A stretch of 64,000 nucleotides of DNA, from the NCBI RefSeq assembly GCF_015694725.1, contig NZ_JADQDQ010000013.1:32939-96938 (forward strand). The letters run 5' to 3'. Position 1 is the first letter of the stretch, and every line of letters begins with the position of its first letter. The position numbers were made by a program, and so were the translations under genes. The notes below the pieces were generated by a model, which worked only from the letters and a program-made list of their open reading frames with translations, made no database searches and was not told where the DNA came from. This document shows, piece by piece, positions 51,906 to 61,200 of this stretch. This stretch comes from Hymenobacter jeongseonensis. Lineage in GTDB: Bacteria > Bacteroidota > Bacteroidia > Cytophagales > Hymenobacteraceae.

Positions 51906-54482
51906 ATGGGCCTGCTCGACCGTTTCCTCGACCTATTTAAACGACCCGCCACCATGTCTGCTACCCAGACAGTAGTGTTAAAATTGTCCGTCCCCGATGG
52001 TGCAAATGCCGAGTTCGACGCGCTACAGGATGTGGTAGCGGAGCTGGTGACCCAGGCGCTGAGCAAGAGCTATAGCACCAAGCTCACCGAACTGCCCGCT
52101 TACCAGGCCGTGCGGGCACAGGATGCCGCCTATCAGGGCCGGGTGGCGCTGGCGCTGGCCACGGCCTTGAACCATTGTACGCCGGCCGATTACCGCTCCG
52201 GCTACACCATAGGGGAATTGTTGGGTGCGTTGCTACGCGGGACCCTGGGGCTGACCGAGGACGATTACCTACGGCTGTTCCGGCTCTACAATCTGACATT
52301 TTCGGCGGCCGTCCCGTCGCCCTACCTCTGGCCGTATTTTCCGGTTGCTCTCACGCTGGCTCAACTGAGCCGTTTGGTGAAAAAGCAGGGCCGGCTCGGC
52401 CAACCCATGCGGGAATACTTGGGCCAGCTGCTGCGCTACAGTGCCACCGGCCAGGGTGATTTAATCAAAATCCGGCTCAAAACCCAGGAAGTTCTGAACC
52501 TGGCCGGCGAACAACAAGCCCCCACCGTGGCCTTCGTCGAGGGCGACCCGTTCGGGAAGCAGCTAAACCAGTTCCTGGCCGGCCTCAACCCCTTGGCTGC
52601 CGCCGAATGGGCCGGGCTGCTCCAACTCTGGCAAAAGGCGACGACCGGTCAGCCCACGGCCAAGCTGCGCAAAGCGCTGGATGCCTCCTCCTCCGCAATC
52701 GGCCCCGACGCCGTGCGCCAGCAGGGGCGCGCCTGGCTGCAATTGCTGGCCGACATCCCCGTGGTGGAACAGCCGCAAGTACACGAGTACGGCAACGGCA
52801 CCGTGTACAACTACTCCACTTGGGACTTTTTGATGGAGTCTAATGCCATCGTGGCCAAGGGCCTGGTCTGGACCGTGCAGCCGCTGGCCGACGCGGCGCT
52901 ACTTCATCTGTTGACCGCGCTCGCGTCCAAGTGCTTTCGCAAGATTCCGGGCAAGGGGCCGTTGGCGCCTGGCCTGGGCAACGCCTGCCTGCTGGCCCTC
53001 TCGCAAAACGGCTTGCCGGGCGTAGCGGCTCTGGCGCGGGTACGGAGCAAAATCCGGCAGACCAATACCCAGGAGCTCATCGCCCGTTACATCGCCAAGG
53101 AATCACAGCAGCTAGGCGTGAGCCCGGCCGAAATTGAGGACATGGCCGTGCCGGATTTCGGACTCGAGCAGGACCGGCGCGTGGAGGAACTTGGCGACTA
53201 CACCGCAACGCTTCTGCTCGCCGACGGCAAGGCCGAAGTACAATGGCAGAAAGCCGGCAAATCCCTTAAAAGCGCCCCGGTGGCCCTTAAAAGTACCCAC
53301 GCCGCGGAGCTCAAGGAGCTGAAAGACGCCCAAACCCAGACCCAGCAGACGTACGCCGCCCAACGCGACCGGCTCGACCGCAGCTTCGCGGACGAGCGTC
53401 GGTTGCCTTGGCCGTGGTTTGCGCAGTACTACCTCGACCACGGGCTACTGCGCCTGCTGACCCAACGACTGATTTGGCGGTTTCATTACCCCGACGGCAC
53501 CCACCGCGATGCGCTCTACCTCGACGGGGCCTGGCAGGACGCCAACGCCCAGCCCGTGCCGCTTCCCGGAGACGAGGGCCACGTACAACTCTGGCACCCG
53601 GTGCTATGCGATGCGGCCGAGGTGCTGGCCTGGCGCGGGCTGCTGGAAGCGCACCGGCTGCGGCAGCCGCTGAAGCAAGCGTTCCGAGAAGTGTACCTGC
53701 TCACGCCGCCGGAGGAGCGCACCCGCACCTACTCCAACCGCATGGCGGCGCACCTGCTCAAGCAGCACCAGTTTAATTCCCTGGCCAAGCTGCGGGGGTG
53801 GCGCTACCGTCTGCTCGGGGCCTACGACAAGGGTTACGATTCCGAAATTGCCAGCCTGTCCCTACCCGCCCACGACCTGACGGCCGAGTACTGGGTGAGC
53901 GAGGTAAACGCCGACGGGGCATGGAACGACACGGGCATTTACCACTACGTGAGTACCGACCAGGTACGCTTCACGCGCGGCAACGAGCCGGTGCCGCTGC
54001 CCGAGGTGCCGCCACTGGCCTTTTCCGAGGTGATGCGCGACGTGGACCTGTTCGTAGGCGTGGCCTCGGTGGGCAACGACCCGCAGTGGCGCGACAACGG
54101 CGGCCTGGCCCAGTTCCGGGACTACTGGGAAAGCTACAGCTTCGGCGACCTGGGTGAGGTGGCCAAGTCCCGCAAGCTGGCACTGGAACGGCTGGTACCG
54201 CGCCTGAAAATTGGCCGGGTCAGCGAAATCAAGGGCAATTTCCTGGTAGTGAAGGGCCACCGCCACACCTACAAAATCCACCTGGGCTCGGGCAATATCC
54301 TGATGGAGCCCAACGACCAGTACCTGTGCATTGTGCCCGACCGCTCGGCCAAAACGCTGGGGGCCAGCGATGTATTCCTGCCCTTTGAAGGCGACGCCGT
54401 GCTCTCGATCATTCTCAGCAAGGCCCTGCTGCTGATGGACGACGACAAAATTACCGACCAAACCATTTTGCGCCAGCTCTGA
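51906..54482 (+). CDS. DUF4132 domain protein (MolR-like), large
   Basis: 858 residues. The N-terminal half is helical, repeat-like (HEAT/armadillo style). The region from about 515 to 660 has the DUF4132 pattern: LIWRFHYPDGTHRDALYLDG, VQLWHPVLCDAAEVLAWRGL, FREVYLLTPPEERTRTYSNR and the strand LAKLRGWRYRLLGAYD. The C-terminus carries a small domain of the DUF7737 type (NFLVVKGHRHTYKIHLGSG, YLCIVPDRSAK, VFLPFEGDAVLSIILSKALL). E. coli MolR is a known example, but the biochemical role is not established. Coupled to the 130-aa gene upstream. Confidence 0.75.
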   Translation: MGLLDRFLDLFKRPATMSATQTVVLKLSVPDGANAEFDALQDVVAELVTQALSKSYSTKLTELPAYQAVRAQDAAYQGRVALALATALNHCTPADYRSGYTIGELLGALLRGTLGLTEDDYLRLFRLYNLTFSAAVPSPYLWPYFPVALTLAQLSRLVKKQGRLGQPMREYLGQLLRYSATGQGDLIKIRLKTQEVLNLAGEQQAPTVAFVEGDPFGKQLNQFLAGLNPLAAAEWAGLLQLWQKATTGQPTAKLRKALDASSSAIGPDAVRQQGRAWLQLLADIPVVEQPQVHEYGNGTVYNYSTWDFLMESNAIVAKGLVWTVQPLADAALLHLLTALASKCFRKIPGKGPLAPGLGNACLLALSQNGLPGVAALARVRSKIRQTNTQELIARYIAKESQQLGVSPAEIEDMAVPDFGLEQDRRVEELGDYTATLLLADGKAEVQWQKAGKSLKSAPVALKSTHAAELKELKDAQTQTQQTYAAQRDRLDRSFADERRLPWPWFAQYYLDHGLLRLLTQRLIWRFHYPDGTHRDALYLDGAWQDANAQPVPLPGDEGHVQLWHPVLCDAAEVLAWRGLLEAHRLRQPLKQAFREVYLLTPPEERTRTYSNRMAAHLLKQHQFNSLAKLRGWRYRLLGAYDKGYDSEIASLSLPAHDLTAEYWVSEVNADGAWNDTGIYHYVSTDQVRFTRGNEPVPLPEVPPLAFSEVMRDVDLFVGVASVGNDPQWRDNGGLAQFRDYWESYSFGDLGEVAKSRKLALERLVPRLKIGRVSEIKGNFLVVKGHRHTYKIHLGSGNILMEPNDQYLCIVPDRSAKTLGASDVFLPFEGDAVLSIILSKALLLMDDDKITDQTILRQL

Positions 54483-54669
54483 GCAGAACGGAGCAGTTAC
54501 GTGGGGCGTAGGTGCGGTACCTGGGTCATTTGATGCCCATGGAATGTATGAAACATAGTGCGTCATGCAAATGGAAGGGACAACAGCTACGCTGCACCCC
54601 GTCTGTGCCATGTGCAGAAGCCAGTTGTGGACCACCAATGATTCGCGGGCACAATGGGAGTCCTTTGAA

Positions 54670-56196
54670 ATGCGTCTGTTAGCTTTGACGGTTCACGCTT
54701 TTCAACTTATGCTTCTGCCCCTTCTACCCAGATACCAACTTCGCCGTGTCAGCAGCAAACGGCTGGTCTTCACAATCCTTGCGATAGGAGCATGGCAGGC
54801 ACCCGCAACGTTTGCGCAGACCTTTGAAGCACCGACGGTGTATGCTCTGGGAACGAACCCACAAGGTGTTGCCCTGGCCGACGTGAACGGAGATTCACGG
54901 CTGGACCTGATTGCTTCCATCACGGCGGCGAATTCGGTGAGCGTTTTTATCAATCAACCCAGCGCATCAGGGGCATTCTCCACCGCGACAACGTACGCCA
55001 ATGTGGCCTCTTTCCCCGTGCGGCTAGTCGTTAAGGACGTGAACGGTGACGCTCGACCTGATATCATACTGGCGATGCAGCAAGGCGCGGGGGTCGGCAT
55101 CATGCTGAACTCCGCTACGTCCCCTGGAACCTTTTTGCCACTGGTCTCCTATGCAACCCTGGGGGACCCCCGAACGCTGGCCATTGGCGACGTCAACAGC
55201 GACGGTCGGCCAGATGTGGTGGCTCTGAACTTGACCGACGGCACTGTGGGCGTGCTGCTAAACTCTGCTGCAGCACCAGGTACATTCCCCAAGACCGCGA
55301 CGATATACCCCGCCGGGGGAGCCAATTCCCAAGGTATTGCGCTGGGCGACGTCAACGGGGACGGCCGTCTGGACCTGGTTGTGGGGGGCGGGGGAAGCGG
55401 CTCCGTCGGCGTCCTGCTGAATCGGTCAGCTCTTCCGGGTACCTTCGCTCCGGCTGTGAGCTACGATAGCGGGGGCAGCTACCCACAAGACGTGGCCGTA
55501 GGCGATGTGAACGGCGACGGTCGGGCTGACATCGTGGTGGCTACCGGTAACAGCGGCAGCGTAGGCATCCTCCTGAATTCGGCCACTACCCCGGGCACCT
55601 TTCCAGGAAAGGCAACCACGTACTCCACGGGGGATAACGGTGCGTACAGCGTGGTGTTAGGCGACGTCAATGGCGACCGTCACCCTGATATTGTCACTGG
55701 CAATTACAATACTTCTGCGGGCACCGCCAGTGTTGGCGTGTTCGTGAATTCCGAGACCTCGCCCGGTACGTTTCCAGCGGTCTGCACAAACTTGGATAGC
55801 GGGGGCACGAGCACCCACGACGTGGCGGTGGGGGACGTGGACGGAGACGGGCGCCTGGACATTGCCGCGGTAAACTTCGCCAGTTCAACCGCGGCCATTC
55901 TGCGCAACAAAGGAACCTACCTGACAACTGCGGTGCCATCAACTGCCCTTGTTCGTTTGTACCCCAACCCAGCCCACAACCAGTTTACCTTGGAACTGGC
56001 GCGTATGGCGGGAGCCGCCAGCCTCGAAGTCGAGTTGTTCAACGGCTTGGGCCAAGTGGTATTCCGGCAGCAAGCGCCCCTGTCGGTTGAAGGCACGCGT
56101 CTACTGGTTGACACAAAAGACTTGTTAGCCGGCGTGTACACGCTCCGTATGCACGCCGGCACGACTCTGCTGACGCGACGCATCGTGGTGCATTAG
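54670..56196 (+). CDS. secreted VCBS/FG-GAP repeat protein with T9SS sorting domain
   Basis: I start at ATG 54670 (508 residues), which leaves a signal peptide near residues 20-50 (KRLVFTILAIGAWQAPATF-A); earlier ATGs are possible. From about residue 55 to 415 there are seven FG-GAP/VCBS repeats of the form GDVNGDGRPDVV, each with Asp/Asn-rich calcium-binding loops, forming a beta-propeller. The C-terminus (VRLYPNPAHNQFTLELAR ... LLAGVYTLRMHAG) is a type A Por secretion domain for T9SS. Likely extracellular binding protein. A separate unit from the umuDC and DUF4132 genes. Confidence 0.8.
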   Translation: MRLLALTVHAFQLMLLPLLPRYQLRRVSSKRLVFTILAIGAWQAPATFAQTFEAPTVYALGTNPQGVALADVNGDSRLDLIASITAANSVSVFINQPSASGAFSTATTYANVASFPVRLVVKDVNGDARPDIILAMQQGAGVGIMLNSATSPGTFLPLVSYATLGDPRTLAIGDVNSDGRPDVVALNLTDGTVGVLLNSAAAPGTFPKTATIYPAGGANSQGIALGDVNGDGRLDLVVGGGGSGSVGVLLNRSALPGTFAPAVSYDSGGSYPQDVAVGDVNGDGRADIVVATGNSGSVGILLNSATTPGTFPGKATTYSTGDNGAYSVVLGDVNGDRHPDIVTGNYNTSAGTASVGVFVNSETSPGTFPAVCTNLDSGGTSTHDVAVGDVDGDGRLDIAAVNFASSTAAILRNKGTYLTTAVPSTALVRLYPNPAHNQFTLELARMAGAASLEVELFNGLGQVVFRQQAPLSVEGTRLLVDTKDLLAGVYTLRMHAGTTLLTRRIVVH

Positions 56197-56756
56197 TCCG
56201 TCCGGCAACGGGGTGACCAGGTATTTTTGAACATACAAACGGCCAGGCATAAGCCTTGAAATCAGGTTCCCGGCATTGCCCTACCCTCTCGCTTATTGCC
56301 GACAGGGCGATCACACTTGTATGCAGCATGCTGGTAATCCACCCCTTTTCTCGTTTGGCTATTTGAACAATGCCCCTTGGCCGATAGACCTTGACCGCCG
56401 TTAATCTGGCAGTAATACCCGTGGGTAATTAAAGCGCTTTGCTACCCGGTACGGTCCAGCGCGAAAGGGGTGCTCCTGACGTTGGTCCTATTCATTCGTG
56501 AAGCGAGAGGTGGGGCCTGTAAATACTAAACCCTCCACCAGAAACCGTACTCTGGCGGCTGTGCAGAAGGCCCAGCCGCGGCCCTGGCAATAGCACCGTT
56601 GCCCTACACGCAAGTCCTGGAACTGCTGTGAGCTTTACAATGGCCCCGGGTACGCTAGCGGGAAGCTACCCGCTTTTCGGGTTCGATGCCTCGTTTCAGG
56701 GCTGTGTGTACCCTTAGCAGCAGCCAACTTCCGGGCTCGCCGCTATTTAGGAAATA
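56197..56756 (+). other. gene-free stretch before the island integrase
   Basis: 560 bp without a credible gene on either strand. A short inverted repeat (GCGGGAAGCTACCCGC near 56660) could be a hairpin. I see no tRNA or repeat. The integrase gene ends (minus strand) at 56757, so the region is downstream of it. Confidence 0.4.
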
Positions 56757-57965
56757 CTAGTCATTGAAAACATCCATGGCTTGGTCCAGCTTGGTGTTAA
56801 CAATCTTGGCGTAAATCTGAGTCGTCTTAATAGAACTGTGTCCCAGAAGCTTGGACACATACTCAATGGGCATCCCCTTCGTAAGGGCCCGGGTTGCAAA
56901 CGTGTGGCGGGAGCTATGAAAGCTTATCAGTGTTTCAACTTCGGCCCGCTTGGCGATGAGCTTGAGGTCTTTGTTTGCGTAGGCCGTGGCCGAAGCAATA
57001 GCCCGGAACAGCACCCGGGGCTGCGTATAGTCCCGCCCGGCTTTCAGGAAAGGAAAGATGAAATCAGACGAGTTCGCCCCGGTCTGACGGTACAACTGCA
57101 GAATTTCCAGGGCCCGGTTGGGGAGCTTGATTGAAACGGGTTCACCGGTCTTTTGCATCACCAGCCGAACGTGCGATCCCGAAAAATTGGCCCACTTCAA
57201 TTGCAGCAAATCCGAAATCCGGATGCCCCCCGCGTAGGTGGCAAACACAAACAGGTTGCGGTGGTGGAACAGGTTACTGGCCTCAGGCAGCGGCAACTGC
57301 CACAGCTTCTCCAACTCCTCTTCGCTCAAATAGGTCTTGGTCGTTTTCTCCAGCCGAAGCTTGAACTTCAGGAAGGGGTTCATAGCCGGCGTAATGAGGT
57401 CTTCCTGAATGGCGTCGTTCACCAGCTTGCGGAAGATTTTCAGGTTGGAATGAATGGTGTTAACAGTATTGCCTCGTTCATCCCCCAGGTAGCGTTCGTA
57501 CCGCCGCAGAAAGCTGACGGTCATCTCATCAAAAAGCAGGTCTTTCGTGCCCAGGTAGGTTCGCAGCTTTGAGTAAACGGCGGACGCCTTATCCAGGGTG
57601 CCCATCTTACCGGCGCGCTCAAGGGCGGCCAGGTACCGTGTGAAGTATTGCAGGAAGCTTTCAGAGGACTGTGCCGACAGCGCCTTTTTGAGCCCTTTTA
57701 AGGCAACGGGCTCCGGTTGCATTTCCAGGTCCAGCGATAGGGCCTCCGCTTCGGCCGCTTTCTGCGCGAGGAAGAGATTGACGCGGGTGGAGTTGGGGTG
57801 GGACTTCTTCACCCGCCGCAGCTCCTCGTTCCAATCAGCGGGCCGGATTCGGAGGCCCAAGGCGATGTACTGAGTTTTCCGGTCCCTGATGAGCCGCAGG
57901 TAAAGGGGCGCTTCGCCGGCCTTATTCGCCTTCTCTTTCTTGAGTAGAATCGTTACGCTTGCCAT
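56757..57965 (-). CDS. tyrosine integrase of the 49-kb island
   Basis: 402 residues. N-terminal arm-binding domain (MASVTILLKKEKANKAGEAP, YLRLIRDRKTQYIALGLRI), a SAM-like core-binding domain (residues 105-210), and a C-terminal catalytic domain with all expected residues: Arg in YAGGIRISDLLQL near 250, Lys in VMQKTGEPVSIK, His-Arg in FHSSRHTFATRAL near 355, His in LGHSSIKTTQIYAK with the Tyr nucleophile. It starts 50 bp from the inner arm repeats (58015) and 184 bp from the 58149 core, the usual position of an island integrase, reading away from the att site. A decayed relative lies at 45836. Confidence 0.92.
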   Translation of the reverse strand: MASVTILLKKEKANKAGEAPLYLRLIRDRKTQYIALGLRIRPADWNEELRRVKKSHPNSTRVNLFLAQKAAEAEALSLDLEMQPEPVALKGLKKALSAQSSESFLQYFTRYLAALERAGKMGTLDKASAVYSKLRTYLGTKDLLFDEMTVSFLRRYERYLGDERGNTVNTIHSNLKIFRKLVNDAIQEDLITPAMNPFLKFKLRLEKTTKTYLSEEELEKLWQLPLPEASNLFHHRNLFVFATYAGGIRISDLLQLKWANFSGSHVRLVMQKTGEPVSIKLPNRALEILQLYRQTGANSSDFIFPFLKAGRDYTQPRVLFRAIASATAYANKDLKLIAKRAEVETLISFHSSRHTFATRALTKGMPIEYVSKLLGHSSIKTTQIYAKIVNTKLDQAMDVFND

Positions 57966-58014
57966 CGGTGCAGGAGGTTGGTACAGAGCTTAAAGGTAGG
58001 GCGCCGATGGATGG

Positions 58015-58035
58015 GGTAAAACATTTGGTAAAACA
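58015..58035 (+). repeat. paired GGTAAAACA repeats (arm sites inside island, right)
   Basis: GGTAAAACA at 58015-58023 and 58027-58035, with ATTT after each, so the 12-bp unit GGTAAAACATTT is an exact tandem repeat. The pair lies 114 bp before the core and matches the inner pair at the left end (9116-9135). Confidence 0.6.
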
Positions 58036-58148
58036 TTTAACTCATTTTTATTCAATTTCCTGCTTCGATATGCACTTCGCAATCCTGTAAAAACAGCTTT
58101 AAACAGGCATTTTGAAGCATATTGAAGCAAATTAGTGCAATTAGCACG

Positions 58149-58164
58149 GTCCCGTCCAGACCGC
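58149..58164 (+). other. attachment-site core, right end of the 49-kb island (att)
   Basis: Exact copy of the left core (GTCCCGTCCAGACCGC) in the same orientation. Here the inverted arms extend to CGGTC/GACCG around CCGTCCA. The copy is followed by CA, so it reads GACCGCCA, which resembles a tRNA or tmRNA 3' end, but no tRNA body is visible on its left. Confidence 0.65.
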
Positions 58165-58176
58165 CAGTTTGCATAG

Positions 58177-58216
58177 AAAAGGCCATTTCCGCAGCGGAAA
58201 TGGCCTTTTTCTTTTT
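58177..58216 (+). terminator. strong hairpin terminator beside the right att core
   Basis: Stem AAAGGCCATTTCCGC / GCGGAAATGGCCTTT around a very short loop, followed by TTCTTTTT. A-rich on the other side, so bidirectional. It occupies the same relative place as the hairpin beside the left core. Confidence 0.8.
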
Positions 58217-58217
58217 A

Positions 58218-58237
58218 CTGTGGCAAATACTGTGGCA
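58218..58237 (+). repeat. paired CTGTGGCA repeats (outer arm sites, right)
   Basis: CTGTGGCA at 58218-58225 and 58230-58237, 12 bp apart and 54 bp after the core. Together with the pair at 8911-8931 they would flank one core if the island were removed, as in an attP of a second element. Confidence 0.5.
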
Positions 58238-58240
58238 CGC

Positions 58241-61200
58241 CTACCGGATTCCGGTGCTGTTTCGAACTGCCTCGCGCTCGCCTAATCGCTCCTCCACGTT
58301 CTCAGTATCCTCGTCCTCCCACACAATCCGGAGCCGGGTGGGCAGGGCCCGAATCGCGTCCCGAGTTTCGCGGGCCACCTGCAGCTGCTCGGCGTTGCCA
58401 GCCGCGGTACCGCCGCCCGGCAAGTCGCCACCGGGGGTGCCCCCCTCGGCGTAGTAGCCCCGTGGGCGCACCGGTGCCCCGCCCCGGTTCAGGCTGGTGT
58501 CAAGCAAATCATCAATCAGCGGCTTGTTGTTAGCGTAGGTGTCGCGGCTCAAAATCATGTAGGGTTCGCCCCGCTCCCACTCGCCCAGCTGCTGGCCGGT
58601 GGCCCCGTCAATCATCTGAATGCCGCCGCCGCGGTGCAGCTGGCCGACGTTGGCCACGCCGGCGACGGCGTTGATGCCGCCCTGGGCGAAGCGGCGCACC
58701 TTCTCCCGCCACGTGGGCTTCGGGGCGCCGGTGATACCGCCTTTGGCAAACTCCGGAATCGGGGTAGCAATGATTTTGGCGACGCCCGCCGCCGCCGCGA
58801 TGCCGGTGGCAATCTGGAGCGGCACGTTCGGGGAGGCCTCAATCACGGCCAGCACGCCGGCAATGATGGCCTGCGCGATTTTGTATTCCTTTTCCTTTTC
58901 GGCGGCCTGCTTCTTAATCGAGCGGGTTTTGGCGTCGTAGTTGGCCTCGATGCTGGATTTCTGGGCCTCGTACTGCTCCTTGCTCAGCATGCCGGCTTTG
59001 TACTCCTGGTCGAGCTTGAGCAGGCGGGCCTTCTTGTCCTTTTCCAGCTTGGCCAGCTGCTTATCCGAATCAATTTTCTGAAAGTCCCCGACAATCTGGA
59101 TGCCGGTTTGCACCTGCTGGAGCGCAAACTGGCTCTTTTCCCGCTCCGTGAAATCCGCAAACGCCCGGCGCTCCTGCTCCAGTACCGCGACGTCGGCGTG
59201 AAACTGGCGGATGATGGCCAGCCGCTCGTTGACCGTCAGCTGCTCGTTGGCCAGGTCCGCCTCGAGCTGGCTCTGAAGCAGCCCTTTTTTGATGTCAAAC
59301 TCTTGCTCGTTGGCCTGCTCGCGGGCCTCGCTGAACAGGCCGGCCGTGTCGCGGGCCTGCTGCACCCGGCGCAGGGCAATCTCGGCGTCCGACTGCTCAA
59401 TGCGCCGGTCGATGGCCGCTTGCTTGGTCACCCGTTCCTCCTCGAGCGCCAGCAAGTCCACTTGCAACTTCTCCTGAATCAAGCGGCGCTGCTCGGCCAC
59501 CTGGGCGTCGTTGCCCTTCAGCTTCACCGATTCGGCTTCGGCCGCGGCGCGTAGCTCGGCCGCCCGGCGCACGTACTCGTCCCGCTCCAACGCGGCCTGG
59601 CGTTTGAGAATAGCGGCGGCGGCTTCGGCTTCCTCCAGGGCCTGCTTTTCGGCCAATTTCCGGTCTTCCTCGGCTTGCTTGGCTTTGTCGGCTGCCTGCT
59701 TTTTGCGGAAATCCGCGTTGAGCTTGTCCAACGCCACCTGGGCCTCGCCCTGAATCAGCACCCGCTCGTTGGCCGTTTTCTTGGCATCCGACAACTCAAT
59801 GTCCCGCGCCACGAGCACCAGCTGCTTTTTGAGGTTTAGCTCCTGCGTGCTGCCTTCCTGCACGGCCACCAACTCGCGTTGCAGGGCCAGCTCGCGCAGC
59901 CTCAGGTTTTGCACGGCCTGGGCCTGCGCGGCGTCGGCCAGCGCGGCGGCGGCGGCATCGGCCGTTTTCTTGTCGCGCGCCAGCTTCTCGGCAGCGGCCT
60001 TATCGGCGCGGGCCGTATCGGCTTTTTTCACCGTTTCCTCCCGGCTCGCCTTGTTGGCCTGCTCCTTGGCTTCCTGCGCCCGGTAGCCCTCGTGGTAGGC
60101 CTTCGAGAAATTGGTGCCGGTTTTCTTCAATTCTTCCAGCCCGGCTTTTATCAAGGCCGGGTTAAAGGTGAAGACACCGGCCAGCAGGTTCGCCACGCCC
60201 GCCAGCGAGTTAAGCGCCACGTCCTTGATGTTGGTGAACACCAATTTGGCGACATTGCCCAGGCCCGCGATGGTGGCGCGCACCCGCTCACTCGAATCGT
60301 AGAGCGTGATAAAACCGCCCACCAGCAGGGCCACGGCCGCAATGACGAGGCCGATGGGGTTGGCGGTCATCGCCGCGTTGAGCAGCCCCTGGGCGATGGC
60401 ACTGGCCCGGGTGGCCACGGCGCGGCCCTTCTCCAGGGCAATGCCGTAGAGAATCGACGCGTTGGTGGCTATCTGCTGGGCATTAAGCGCCAGCAGGGCA
60501 ATGGCCAAGCCTTTGAGTACGGCGCTGTTTTCGCGCACGAAGGCCGGGATGCCCCGCAGAATGTCCAGAAACAGGCCCGAGTACTGGAGCGCGGCGATGT
60601 AAATCGGAATCAGCTGCTCGCCCAGCTCGCGCCGGTACTGCGCAAAGCTTTTCTCGGCCTTGGCAATCTCGGCCGCCGCGTTGGTGTTTTTCTTGTTGAA
60701 CTCTTCCGTCAGGCTGGTGCCCTTGGCCATTTCGGCGCTGGCCAGGGCCTGCTTCTGACGCACGATGTCCGTCTGGTTGGCCAGCAGGGAAACCACTTTG
60801 GTGGCCTCCTGCGACTTAATACCCAGCGCGTCGAGCGTGGCCACGATTTCGGTGTTGCTGGCCCCTTTCAGGCTTTCGGCCAGCTGCACAATCACCTCGT
60901 TGGGGTCGGAATTGAGCAGGCTGATAAACTCTTTCTGCGTCAAGCCCAGCTGCTTGGCAAACCCGGCCGTGTCCTTCGAGGCGGTCAGCAGCACGTTGGT
61001 CAGGCCCCCTGAGGAAATCTCGGCCGACAAGCCCAATTCCTGAAAGGCCGCGCCCAGGCCCAGGGTCTGGGAAATCTCGGGCGCCAGGTCGCCCAGCTGA
61101 CCAATTCTAGCCGCAAATTCGGCCACCACCGGCGCAGTTGCCGAGCCATCTGCCCCGAGAGCGTTGAGGGCACTTCCGATTTTGGTAATGGCTTTGTCCG

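Noticed and set aside
58140..58170. tRNA gene at the right att core
   Set aside because: GACCGCCA resembles a tRNA 3' end, but no T-loop (TTC), anticodon arm or acceptor partner can be found to the left of either core.
58634..61012. Two long plus-strand frames (306 and 377 residues) opposite the tape measure gene
   Set aside because: Antisense of a coiled-coil gene, which yields Leu/Gly/Gln/Arg-rich frames; no coherent domain.
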